The notes below the pieces were generated by a model that was given only the letters and a program-made list of their open reading frames with translations, was not told the origin of the DNA and made no database searches. This document shows positions 5,664-11,813 of a stretch of DNA of 12,974 nucleotides, in pieces; the stretch's first letter is position 1, and every line of letters starts with the position of its first letter. The DNA comes from an uncultured Actinomycetes bacterium (GTDB lineage: Bacteria; Actinomycetota; Thermoleophilia; Solirubrobacterales; Thermoleophilaceae): contig CAMLNW010000051.1 in NCBI GenBank assembly GCA_946481495.1, positions 1 through 12,974 of the forward strand, in the 5' to 3' direction. A program made the position numbers and the translations under genes.

Positions 5664-5916
5664 TCCCTCTACTACACAGGGAGCGGGGCGGCTGCTGTCC
5701 AACGCTCGCATTGACGAGATCGCCGTGCACATCCACGAGACGGGCAAGGTCCCCGCCGGCGGGCTGCAAGAGGTCATGGGCCACTGCGATGCCCTGCCAC
5801 CGGAGCAGGTAGAGCGCATCGGCGCGAAGCAGCAGTGGGAGCGTCGCGGCCGTCTCGCCGTCCTAGCCGATTGGCCGTCGCTGTTCTATGCCGAGGAGGC
5901 CTCACATGCCGACTGA
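5656..5916 (+). CDS. hypothetical protein, 86 aa
   Basis: Start chosen at ATG 5656 with AAGGCGG upstream; the frame is open back to 5599, but that would overlap the neighbour needlessly. The product has a helical centre (LSNARIDEIAVHIHETGKVP) and a C-terminal half with AKQQWERRGRLAVLADWPSL. There is no recognisable domain. It ends 11 bases into the large gene that follows, whose Shine-Dalgarno GAGGAGG lies in its last codons. Confidence 0.55.
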   Translation: MPDPSTTQGAGRLLSNARIDEIAVHIHETGKVPAGGLQEVMGHCDALPPEQVERIGAKQQWERRGRLAVLADWPSLFYAEEASHAD

Positions 5917-8419
5917 TCCCGCTACGCGGAAACGCGAGGAGCGAGCCGCCGCGCAATCGACGTATCCGAAGCCCTCCCCGCTCTCTGAGACGGGGGAGCG
6001 CGAGCAGGCGGCCGTCGAGGCGGTCGTGCCGATCATCGACGAGATCGCGGCCATAGCGGCTGACGGAAAGCTCGACGAGAGGGACTGCCTCGCGGACGCG
6101 AAGTTCATCGTCTCGAAGGTCCGGGACGCTCTGGAAGAGCCTGCTGGCGGGGAGCGGTCTGCCTTCGCCGCTCAGCGCGACACTGGCACCACCGCCGACC
6201 GTGCATCCGAGGATGCCCCGGCGCAGGACGCGCACCCGCCGGCAGACCTGTCGGGGGAGCAGTCCCACGACGGGCTGAGGGTGACGCTGGCCCGCTTCCA
6301 GTACACGAGCGGCGACTGGTCGTCCTGGACGAATATCAGGCCATCGTTGGCTTCCGCGCGGCGGGAAGAGGGCTGGGAGGTCGTCGAGGTGATGCCGGTC
6401 GCCGAGTGCGTCGAGGAGTCGTACAAGGCCGCAACCGAGCTGAGCTCCGAGCGGGAGAAGCGGAAGCGTCGCGAGTGGGCGCTTGCCTTGTCGGTGTGCG
6501 ACGGGACCGATCCGCCGGTCTATCCCGCCTTCGGCGCGGACGTGCTGATCGATGCGGGCTATCTAGCGCTTGAGGATTCGGGCCAGGTCGTGTCGCGGGC
6601 AGACGCCGTCGACGGCGATTACGACCTTGTTGTCACCGAGACGGGCCGCGAGTTCATGGAGCGCGAGGCGGGCGACGTCCTCGCTTCTCTCGCTGCCGGG
6701 GAGCCCTTCGCGACGATTGACGAGGACGAGTTCGAGGCGGCGAGGAACGATCCGAAGCGGGCCGAGGTCATGGCTGCGGCAGATCGCTACCACGCGAGGC
6801 CGGTACAGGTAGACGACGACCGGCCGGAGCGGTATCGCTTCGTTCACGACCAGAGCTTGGGGATCTTCGCCGAGTTCGCCGACGACGGGTTCGTGTATGC
6901 GCCCAAGCCGTTCCTGATGCCCCGCGAGGCGATGGAGCGTGTCGTCGCCTTGTGGTCCCGTCCTGTTGACAGAGAGGCGCTGGTCGAGCGGCTCGCGTCG
7001 GGGTTGCTCACGACGCTCTCCTGCGCCCAGGAGGTGCATCCCGGTAGGCCCGCTCGCAAGCTCTGCACCATCGCCGAGGAGCGCTACCAAGAGCTGTACG
7101 CGCTCGTTGGTGAGGCTCGGGACGCTCTGGCCGGGGTAGCACCGGCAGGGCTACCAGTAGACGCCCAGTCTGAGGGGGCGGACGGCAAGACGCTGACGGT
7201 TACGGCGCACAACGCTGTCGGGAAGCCGCTGGAGATGACCGGCCCCGAGGTTGACCGTGCGCTCGCCGATCTGCGTGCGACTCGCGACGACCTCCGGGTG
7301 TGCATCGACGCGATCCACGAGGCGTTCGGGAAGCCCGAGGGCGGGATCATCGAAGCCGCGAAACGCCTGCGCGGCGAGCGCGACGAGGCGCGTGCCGAGG
7401 CCGAGCGGCTGCAGGGCCATCTCGCTAAGTTCCACGATCTCGTCAGGGACGGCGACCGGGGCATCGACGCCCTACGCGACTACATCGCGAAGCTGGAGCA
7501 GGGCGACGAGCGAGGCGTGCTGGCGGCCAAGATCGAAGACGGGATCGACGCGCTGGCCAATCTCGGCGAGCTGTCCAGCGAGGACGAGCGGGTCACGCGG
7601 AAGTGGCTGGCCGAGAACGCGCCCCGGATCATCGCGGCGGCGCAGCGGGCTGGTGTCGCTGCCGTGCCGTTGTCTACGGAGGTACTGCGCCAGCCGCCAC
7701 TTGACCTCTGCGTCAAGGCGGACAGTGCGGTGTCCGGACCGTTCGGGTTCGTGACGCCTGCCAGGGCGACGCGGGCCAGGCAGGCCGTGTTTGCCGTCCT
7801 CATTGACTGGGCCGACGCTCAGCACTCCCCGTCCTCCCTAGACGAGAAAGGCGAGAGCGACGCCGAGGCGTCGCGGCGGTATCGCCAGCGTCTTGGCGTC
7901 CTAGGCCGCGCTCTGTCGGAGATCCGCGACCGGCCATCGGTGAGCTGGTCTAGCCGAACGGCGATCCAAGAGCATGCGGCGAACGCGCTGCGCGAGATCG
8001 GCGACTCACACCTGGCTGAGGTGCCTGCCGTAGGGCTGACGGTGGAGGGCGCGAAGACGATTCGCGAGACGCACACGTGCTTGTCGCTGATCGCAGACGG
8101 GGCGATCAATGCGCCGCTCATGGCCGAGGTCGCTGCCGAGGCGCTGCGCGAGACGTTCGAGTCGTCCGCTGTCTCTGGGGGTCCAGAGCCGGCCGCTACC
8201 GACTGTCACGTCGCCGTCAAGCCGGCGTGCGGATGCTGGGTAGGGCTGGTGGCCGATGGCGCACCGGAGAGCGCCCGCGATCTCACGCTGAAGCAGTGGG
8301 AGGCGGACGGCCTGGTCCCCGAGCGAACGACGGTCGAGCGAGCACGCGAGCGGCTCCGGGAGTGCCCACACGGGCTGGCCGCTACCGAGGGAGAGGAGAC
8401 GGGCAATGGCGACGCCTGA
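5906..8419 (+). CDS. large composite protein with coiled coil, 837 aa
   Basis: ATG 5906 has GAGGAGG six bases upstream and is preferred over ATG 5888. Far larger than its neighbours, it reads like several small domains joined by acidic linkers. Residues 1-80 are helical; 80-122 is a disordered linker; 125-175 is a small alpha/beta unit (VTLARFQYTSGDWSSW); 190-300 is another unit; 305-410 includes RFVHDQSLGIFAEFADDGFVYAP-like sheet; 445-530 is a coiled coil (AKRLRGERDEARAEAERLQG); 535-580 and 620-755 are helical. A C-terminal Cys/His unit follows (C775, C777, C820, H822). No enzyme motif, signal peptide or membrane segment is seen, so it is probably cytoplasmic. I do not recognise it as a whole. 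A structural or scaffold-like role, or a chain of fused accessory proteins, are both possible. Confidence 0.7.
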   Translation: MPTDPATRKREERAAAQSTYPKPSPLSETGEREQAAVEAVVPIIDEIAAIAADGKLDERDCLADAKFIVSKVRDALEEPAGGERSAFAAQRDTGTTADRASEDAPAQDAHPPADLSGEQSHDGLRVTLARFQYTSGDWSSWTNIRPSLASARREEGWEVVEVMPVAECVEESYKAATELSSEREKRKRREWALALSVCDGTDPPVYPAFGADVLIDAGYLALEDSGQVVSRADAVDGDYDLVVTETGREFMEREAGDVLASLAAGEPFATIDEDEFEAARNDPKRAEVMAAADRYHARPVQVDDDRPERYRFVHDQSLGIFAEFADDGFVYAPKPFLMPREAMERVVALWSRPVDREALVERLASGLLTTLSCAQEVHPGRPARKLCTIAEERYQELYALVGEARDALAGVAPAGLPVDAQSEGADGKTLTVTAHNAVGKPLEMTGPEVDRALADLRATRDDLRVCIDAIHEAFGKPEGGIIEAAKRLRGERDEARAEAERLQGHLAKFHDLVRDGDRGIDALRDYIAKLEQGDERGVLAAKIEDGIDALANLGELSSEDERVTRKWLAENAPRIIAAAQRAGVAAVPLSTEVLRQPPLDLCVKADSAVSGPFGFVTPARATRARQAVFAVLIDWADAQHSPSSLDEKGESDAEASRRYRQRLGVLGRALSEIRDRPSVSWSSRTAIQEHAANALREIGDSHLAEVPAVGLTVEGAKTIRETHTCLSLIADGAINAPLMAEVAAEALRETFESSAVSGGPEPAATDCHVAVKPACGCWVGLVADGAPESARDLTLKQWEADGLVPERTTVERARERLRECPHGLAATEGEETGNGDA

Positions 8420-8627
8420 GCGGATGTTCACGTTCAGCGGGTCGAGCGCGCCGCCGACGTTCCGGGTCTGCTGCCACAACTGCGACTGGACCGCTGAGGG
8501 CGACGACGCGGGCACGTACGCGCTCGCCGACCAGCACGACTTCGCGCGTTGCGTGAGCCGGATAGCGACGGCTGGATCTGGATTCGGGAGGAGGGACCGC
8601 ATGGCGGGGACTGAGGGCGGCCGGTGA
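8406..8627 (+). CDS. stand-alone zinc-ribbon protein related to the methyltransferase C-terminus, 73 aa
   Basis: ATG 8406 with GAGGAG seven bases upstream. The first 50 residues parallel residues 184-226 of the adenine methyltransferase: MFTF, SS, then C-x2-C followed by W, then A-x-GDD, then ALADQH against PLADKH. Likely metal ligands are C23, C26, H44 and C49. The shared module suggests a common binding partner or DNA-binding function. The last 20 residues are basic and probably unstructured. The protein is too small to be an enzyme. It overlaps the large gene by 14 bases and the excisionase-like gene by four. Confidence 0.65.
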   Translation: MATPERMFTFSGSSAPPTFRVCCHNCDWTAEGDDAGTYALADQHDFARCVSRIATAGSGFGRRDRMAGTEGGR

Positions 8628-8869
8628 GGCTCGTCCCGGCGGATATCGAGGCGATTGCGAAGGCGGTCGCCGACCACCCCTCTCGGCGCGACGAACCGTT
8701 CTACACGGTTCAGACCCTTGCGGCGAAGCTCAGCTTTAGCGACCGCCAGGTGCGCCGGATGATCAAAGAGAAGCGTCTCGACCACTACGTGATTGAGGGC
8801 TGTTATCGCTTCGACCCGGCGGACGTTGAAACGTATCTACAGCAGCGACACGAGGAGGCAGCACGGTGA
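8624..8869 (+). CDS. xis: excisionase-like winged helix-turn-helix protein, 81 aa
   Basis: GTG start overlapping the previous stop (GTGA), with GAGGGCGG just upstream. Residues 26-73 fit the excisionase/MerR-type DNA-binding fold: FYTVQTLAAKLSFSDRQVRR forms the helix-turn-helix, and the wing follows (LDHYVIEGCYRFDPADVETY). This pattern (a Tv.ElA-type opening, then R.vRr.i...l, then yRi...DVe.yl) is that of small Xis proteins, which bend attachment-site DNA and steer the integrase towards excision. It sits immediately upstream of the integrase with a four-base overlap, the usual xis-int order. A general regulator of the same fold is the alternative. Confidence 0.75.
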   Translation: MRLVPADIEAIAKAVADHPSRRDEPFYTVQTLAAKLSFSDRQVRRMIKEKRLDHYVIEGCYRFDPADVETYLQQRHEEAAR

Positions 8870-10098
8870 GGCGACGGCACGAGACGCCACGTAAGCGGAT
8901 CAATCCGAGCGGGAAGGCCGTGTGGGTGGCTCGCTACACCGGCCCTGACGGCAGGCATCGGATTTGGGGGCCGGACTGGAACGGCGGGAAGGGGACGTTT
9001 GACAAGAAGGCGGACGCCCAGACCGCGATTGATGAGGCGTACGACGCGATGCACGCCAAGCCGTCGTCGACCAGCGTCGTGACGGTGGGCGACTACGCGG
9101 CGACGTGGACCGAGAAGCACCCACGGAGCGCGCGCACGAACCAGACGAACGATCAGCGGGTGGGGCGCATGCTTGATGTGGAGATCGACGGCCGTAGGTT
9201 CCGCGATTGGCCCTACACCGAGCTAAGGCCCAAGCACGTCAACGCGCTGGTCGATCACATGCTGCGAGTTCAGGGCAGGGCGGCCACGGGCGCCACGGGC
9301 GTGCTGCGGTCGCTGTCGGCCATGACGAAGGACGCGATCTCTGACGAGACGGCCGAGGTCAACGTCTTCCACGGCGTGAAGATTCGTGCGAGCGACGAGC
9401 GGATCCAGAAGCCGCCGACTCCGGTCCGGGTGTGGAGCTTCGAGCAGATGCATGCCCTGGCGACCGAGGCGGGGTCGAATGAGGCGATGATCCGCGTTCT
9501 GTCGGATTGCGGGCTGCGGCTCGGGGAGCTGCTTCCGCTGGAGCGCCGTGATTTCGACGGCGAGGCTCTGACGGTCAGCCGAACGGCGTTCGAGGGCCGG
9601 GTGCTTCAGGGGACGAAGACCGACCACGGCGAGGCGAACGCGGGTCGGGTGGTGCCGGTGCCACCTTCGACCGCTGAGCTGATCCAGGCGCTGCCTCCAC
9701 GGATCGACACGCCGCTGTTGTTCCCGACCCCGGCCGGGAAGCTCTGGCGGAATCGGAACTTTTATCGGGATGTGTGGCATCCGGCGCGTGAGGCGTGGGC
9801 TGAGAAGCAGCTTGCGGCGCTGGGCGTTGAGTTGCCCGACCCGGTGGAGAGCAGTGGTCGGGATCGCTTCAGGCTGGCGCGTGAGCGGCGAGCCAAGATC
9901 CAGGCGTTGATGGCGGCGCACAAGCTGGATCCGCGAGCGCACGAGTTCCGCCATTCGTACGTGTCGATCCTGCGGGCGAGCGGCGTTGATCTGGCGGACC
10001 TGGCCGACACCGCCGGCCATAGCGTGCCGACGATGCTGGGCAAGTACACCCACGGGCTCGGTCGTTCGGCCGAGCAGATAAGGAAGATGATCGGATGA
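8866..10098 (+). CDS. int: tyrosine recombinase / phage integrase, 410 aa
   Basis: GTG start with GAGGAGG seven bases upstream, overlapping the xis stop. The N-terminal 60 residues form an arm-DNA-binding domain (VARYTGPDGRHRIWG, then FDKKADAQTA). Residues 70-180 are the SAM-like core-binding domain (TVGDYAATWTEKH). The catalytic domain begins near 188 and carries the expected residues: R218 (CGLRLGEL), K251 (GTKTDHG), H359 and R362 (HEFRHSY), H385 (AGHS) and the nucleophile Y394 (GKYTHG). All are present, so the enzyme should be active. A stretch at about 310-355, rich in charged residues, is a longer than usual insert before the HxxR motif. It catalyses integration and excision between attP and a host site. 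The tRNA-Asp fragment about 290 bases downstream is the likely target scar. Confidence 0.95.
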   Translation: MRRRHETPRKRINPSGKAVWVARYTGPDGRHRIWGPDWNGGKGTFDKKADAQTAIDEAYDAMHAKPSSTSVVTVGDYAATWTEKHPRSARTNQTNDQRVGRMLDVEIDGRRFRDWPYTELRPKHVNALVDHMLRVQGRAATGATGVLRSLSAMTKDAISDETAEVNVFHGVKIRASDERIQKPPTPVRVWSFEQMHALATEAGSNEAMIRVLSDCGLRLGELLPLERRDFDGEALTVSRTAFEGRVLQGTKTDHGEANAGRVVPVPPSTAELIQALPPRIDTPLLFPTPAGKLWRNRNFYRDVWHPAREAWAEKQLAALGVELPDPVESSGRDRFRLARERRAKIQALMAAHKLDPRAHEFRHSYVSILRASGVDLADLADTAGHSVPTMLGKYTHGLGRSAEQIRKMIG

Positions 10099-10364
10099 AG
10101 CTACGACGGTGGCGACCCGAGCGGTCAGCCTATGCGGAGCTGGAGACTGTGGCGATGGGACTCATTCGCGACCATCCCGACCACGCCGATTCGATCCGGC
10201 GAGCCTTCGAGGGGGGTTTTCTCTATGCGTCGATTGGCAGGAACCGCCGGAAGCTAAATCGTTCGCGGACGGCGCAGCAGCGGTTCGTTGAGAGCTACCG
10301 CAGCATGGCGCTGGGCTTTATCTACTACCGAACTCAAGGAACATCCGGGGAGCATCCGGCATGA
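10095..10364 (+). CDS. small basic protein downstream of integrase, 89 aa
   Basis: ATG 10095 overlaps the integrase stop (ATGA), and AGGA lies ten bases upstream. The product is basic and helical (KLRRWRPERSAYAELETVAM, then SIRRAFEGGFLYASIGRNRR), with a final segment SMALGFIYYRTQG. No family is recognised. It is the last gene before the attachment scar, and its 3' end contains the CATCCGG repeats. It may be an accessory to integration or simply the terminal gene of the array. Confidence 0.55.
   Translation: MKLRRWRPERSAYAELETVAMGLIRDHPDHADSIRRAFEGGFLYASIGRNRRKLNRSRTAQQRFVESYRSMALGFIYYRTQGTSGEHPA
10342..10359 (+). repeat. direct repeat CATCCGG x2, 11-bp period, next to the attachment scar
   Basis: CATCCGG lies at 10342-10348 and 10353-10359, one helical turn apart, about 32 bases before the tRNA-Asp fragment and inside the last codons of the preceding gene. 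Paired short repeats at this place are typical of integrase arm or Xis sites. This assignment is inference. Confidence 0.35.
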
Positions 10365-10390
10365 ATCATGCTCTACAGAGCCATAGTCCT

Positions 10391-10437
10391 TCGGCCTGTC
10401 ACGCCGGAGGTCGCCGGTTCGAGTCCGGTCGCTCGCG
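10391..10437 (+). other. tRNA-Asp(GTC) 3' half: attachment-site (attR) scar
   Basis: The sequence folds as the 3' half of tRNA-Asp: anticodon stem 10391-10395 with 10403-10407, loop CTGTCAC with anticodon GTC at 10398-10400, variable loop AGGTC, T arm with TTCGAGT loop (10418-10424), acceptor strand 10430-10436 and discriminator G 10437. No D arm or 5' acceptor strand (expected GCGAGCG) is present upstream. Integration of elements into tRNA 3' ends leaves exactly such a half at the integrase-proximal end, so the intact gene should lie at the other end, left of the window. The exact crossover core cannot be set from one end. Confidence 0.7.
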
Positions 10438-10449
10438 TGGTCACTCAGT

Positions 10450-10483
10450 CCGCTTCAGTCCTATTCATCCAGGGCTGAAGCGG
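10450..10483 (+). terminator. terminator-like hairpin after the tRNA-Asp half
   Basis: CCGCTTCAGTCC (10450-10461) pairs with GGGCTGAAGCGG (10472-10483) over 12 bp with one G-T wobble and a 10-base loop, followed by CTTT. It begins 13 bases after the tRNA 3' end, as expected for the terminator of the original host tRNA-Asp gene. The T run is weak. Confidence 0.55.
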
Positions 10484-10555
10484 CTTTGCGGCGGATTCGC
10501 CGGAGAGGGCGGCCAGAGGTCTCGTCGCTCAGTCCTACTGGTTCTAGGCTGGTTC

Positions 10556-10574
10556 GAGGAACAAACGAGGAACA
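10556..10574 (+). repeat. direct repeat GAGGAACA x2, 11-bp period, right of the scar
   Basis: GAGGAACA lies at 10556-10563 and 10567-10574. The second copy continues to CGGGG and resembles the AGGAACATCCGGGG at 10337-10350 on the element side. The shared motif on both sides of the scar is unexpected if the right side is plain host DNA. The function is unknown. The rest of 10484-10713 holds small GC-rich inverted repeats only; no gene is seen. Confidence 0.35.
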
Positions 10575-10713
10575 TTTCGGGGCTCCTACGGCTCGCTTTA
10601 GCCGCCTCCGGGACGGCGAGCACGCCGCCCCGGTCAGCGCGTGTTCCGCTGGCCGGCGATCGCAGGACGCGCGCTGCCGCACCCATCCGGCAGGCTCGCT
10701 AGACCTAAGGGAC

Positions 10714-10936
10714 ATGGCAGATGTGATTCACGAGCTGATCGCCACGGAGGCCGCGATCAACAAACTCGGCCGCCGCGGAAATCGCCGCGGAGGACGCCGA
10801 GCGACTGCCTCGCAACCGTCACGCGATCCAGCCGAACGTCCGTGGCCCGGAGGGCCCTCGCCATCAGCCAGTCGAGCGACGCGTGGTGATCGGCCGCACA
10901 GATGGAGGTCGTTCGCTGCGTAAGATCATTGAGTAG
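10714..10936 (+). pseudogene. frameshifted BrnT-like toxin remnant
   Basis: ATG 10714 opens MADVIHELIATEAAINKLGR, which then runs into an Arg-rich shadow frame. Dropping one A from the AAA at 10779-10781 joins it to a good frame: GIAAEDAERLPRNRHAIQPN, then the family-like RRVVIGRTDGGRSLRKIIE, ending at TAG 10934-10936. The layout (HELIAT start, LG.RGI...AE.LPRN, R.lIGRT.GGR.Lt.vIE) resembles small BrnT-like RNase toxins as I remember them from related genomes. The usual C-terminal DPTTW...VTGW-like part is missing, so the gene is both frameshifted and truncated. It lies four bases upstream of an antitoxin-like gene in the BrnT-BrnA order. The family assignment is moderate. Confidence 0.55.
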
Positions 10937-10940
10937 AGCA

Positions 10941-11183
10941 ATGGCGAAGCTTCCCACCAACGCTCCCGACCCTGAGCCTGGCGACTTCGACGCCGAGCTT
11001 GCCGCGCTGGATCCCAGCGAGGTTCACATCTCTGAGGGCAACCCGAACGCGCGGCTCTCGATCCAGGTCACCGTGGCGGGCGACGACGCGGCTCGTCTCG
11101 ACCGCCTCGCGCGCGCGCGAGGCGAGCGCCCAGGCGAGGTCGTAGCCGAGCTGCTGCGCGCCGCCGATTCGCGCGTCGCGTAG
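10941..11183 (+). CDS. ribbon-helix-helix (BrnA/CopG-like) antitoxin, 80 aa
   Basis: ATG 10941 follows the toxin remnant's stop by four bases; the frame is open back to 10902 but that would overlap the remnant. The N-terminal half is acidic and Pro-rich (APDPEPGDFDAELAALD) and would wrap a toxin. Residues 46-77 (LSIQVTVAGDDAARLDRLAR, then ARGERPGEVVAELLRAA) have the strand-helix-helix shape of CopG-type DNA-binding domains, with a strand preceding LDRLA and a second helix starting near PGEV. Antitoxins of this kind bind the toxin and repress their own operon. With the toxin apparently dead it may be an orphan relic or still act as a regulator. Confidence 0.6.
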   Translation: MAKLPTNAPDPEPGDFDAELAALDPSEVHISEGNPNARLSIQVTVAGDDAARLDRLARARGERPGEVVAELLRAADSRVA

Positions 11184-11257
11184 CTAGCCGACCCGTCGAG
11201 AACGCACCGCCAGTGGATTAGAGAATCGCAATCACGGCCGCAATCGCACCACACATA

Positions 11258-11277
11258 CGTACGGGCTAGCCCGTACG
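11258..11277. repeat. perfect 20-bp palindrome
   Basis: CGTACGGGCT is followed directly by its reverse complement, centred on CTAG. As RNA it would give an 8-bp stem with a CTAG loop; as DNA it is a perfect two-fold operator shape. No T run follows. Within the gene-free stretch 11184-11549 it is one of several structures, with the hairpin at 11378-11402 and the tRNA fragment at 11465-11499. Its role is unknown. Confidence 0.5.
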
Positions 11278-11377
11278 CGCCTCTGAGCAGGTTGAAAGTT
11301 GTCGACAGGCGAGCCATCTTCGATTCTAGCTGTCGATCGAGCATTGCTCGACTGGCACCTGGCGCCGCTCCGAAGCA

Positions 11378-11402
11378 CGAAGCCCACGCGGTGCGGGCTT
11401 CG
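11378..11402. terminator. terminator-like hairpin
   Basis: CGAAGCCC (11378-11385) pairs perfectly with GGGCTTCG (11395-11402) around a 9-base loop. Stems of this AAGCCC/GGGCTT type commonly end genes or tRNA units in actinobacteria. No T tract follows on either side, so it is a weak call. It could serve the upstream antitoxin or a leftward transcript from the tRNA fragment. Confidence 0.4.
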
Positions 11403-11436
11403 CTCGTAACTCAGTACCGGCCGACACGCCGGTTCC

Positions 11437-11509
11437 GGTCCGCCAAACAGTGGTGATCGTAGCGCGCCCCCGGCAGGATTCGAACCTGCGACCTCCGGTT
11501 TGGCGGACC
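11437..11509. repeat. 12-bp inverted repeat enclosing a tRNA fragment
   Basis: GGTCCGCCAAAC (11437-11448) is repeated as its exact reverse complement GTTTGGCGGACC (11498-11509), 49 bases apart. The enclosed bases hold the T arm and acceptor end of a minus-strand tRNA fragment. A transcript of either strand could fold into a long stem with the T-arm hairpin inside. It may be a recombination scar or a structured RNA. Confidence 0.5.
11465..11499 (-). pseudogene. tRNA 3' fragment, tRNA-Arg-like, minus strand
   Basis: On the minus strand the T arm GCAGG-TTCGAAT-CCTGC (complement of 11473-11489), variable loop AGGTC and acceptor strand CGGGGGC with discriminator G (to 11465) are canonical. The expected anticodon arm fails: the loop lacks T33 and the stem has a G-G mismatch. 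No D arm or matching 5' acceptor strand (GCCCCCG) is found within tRNA distance. The T arm and acceptor resemble bacterial tRNA-Arg. It is most likely a leftover attachment site or tRNA relic rather than a working gene. Confidence 0.55.
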
Positions 11510-11514
11510 CGCCA

Positions 11515-11549
11515 GGAACTAGGGGCTACAAAGGTGCTACACTCGTAGC
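11515..11549 (+). promoter_or_regulatory. promoter and operator of the PIN toxin-antitoxin pair
   Basis: TACACT at 11538-11543 is a -10 box six bases from ATG 11550, so the transcript is probably leaderless. GGAACT (11515-11520) stands 17 bp upstream as a weak -35. GCTAC at 11525, GCTAC at 11536 and GTAGC at 11545 form a direct and an inverted repeat; the palindrome GCTAC-ACTC-GTAGC (11536-11549) covers the -10 box. Such sites fit the autorepression usual for toxin-antitoxin operons. Confidence 0.5.
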
Positions 11550-11813
11550 ATGGCTATCAGGGTCGCTTCCAGAGACCTGCGCAACAACACCGCTGACCTC
11601 CTGCGCCGAGTCGACGCGGGAGAGCAGATCGTGATCACCAAGCGGGGGGATCCGGTGGCTTCCTTGATCCCATTCGAGCAGCCGCGGCGGCGCTGGCTTC
11701 CGAAAGCCGAGCTGGTCCGGCGGCTCGCCACCACCCAGGCAGATGCCGGCTTGCGCTCCGACCTGGCCCGCCTCGTGGGCGAGACGACCGACGATCTCGG
11801 CCCGCTCCCGTGA
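11550..11813 (+). CDS. Phd/YefM-type antitoxin, 87 aa
   Basis: The N-terminal half matches the Phd/YefM antitoxin pattern: IRVASRDLRNNTADLLRRV, then DAGEQIVITKRGDPVASLIP (residues 3-41). That domain dimerises and binds operator DNA. The C-terminal half (residues 46-87, RRRWLPKAELVRRLATTQAD then an acidic tail) would be the toxin-binding part. The gene overlaps the PIN toxin by four bases (GTGA), so the two are co-translated. ATG 11550 has no Shine-Dalgarno and a -10 box six bases upstream, indicating a leaderless message. It is full length and appears intact. Its codon use resembles the surrounding host DNA. Confidence 0.9.
   Translation: MAIRVASRDLRNNTADLLRRVDAGEQIVITKRGDPVASLIPFEQPRRRWLPKAELVRRLATTQADAGLRSDLARLVGETTDDLGPLP

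Noticed and set aside
9223..10053. Minus-strand open frame of 276 aa
   Set aside because: Antisense to the catalytic part of the integrase, rich in Arg, Gln and Leu, with no motif.
10361..10440. A complete tRNA-Asp gene
   Set aside because: No D arm or 5' acceptor strand could be matched upstream of the anticodon stem; only the 3' half is supported.
10361..10702. 113-aa + strand open frame after the integrase block
   Set aside because: It runs straight through the tRNA-Asp half and the terminator hairpin, so it is not a plausible gene.
11024..11344. Minus-strand 106-aa frame with a CDCGRDC motif
   Set aside because: Half of it is antisense to the antitoxin gene and the rest crosses the 20-bp palindrome; no ribosome site or homologous pattern.
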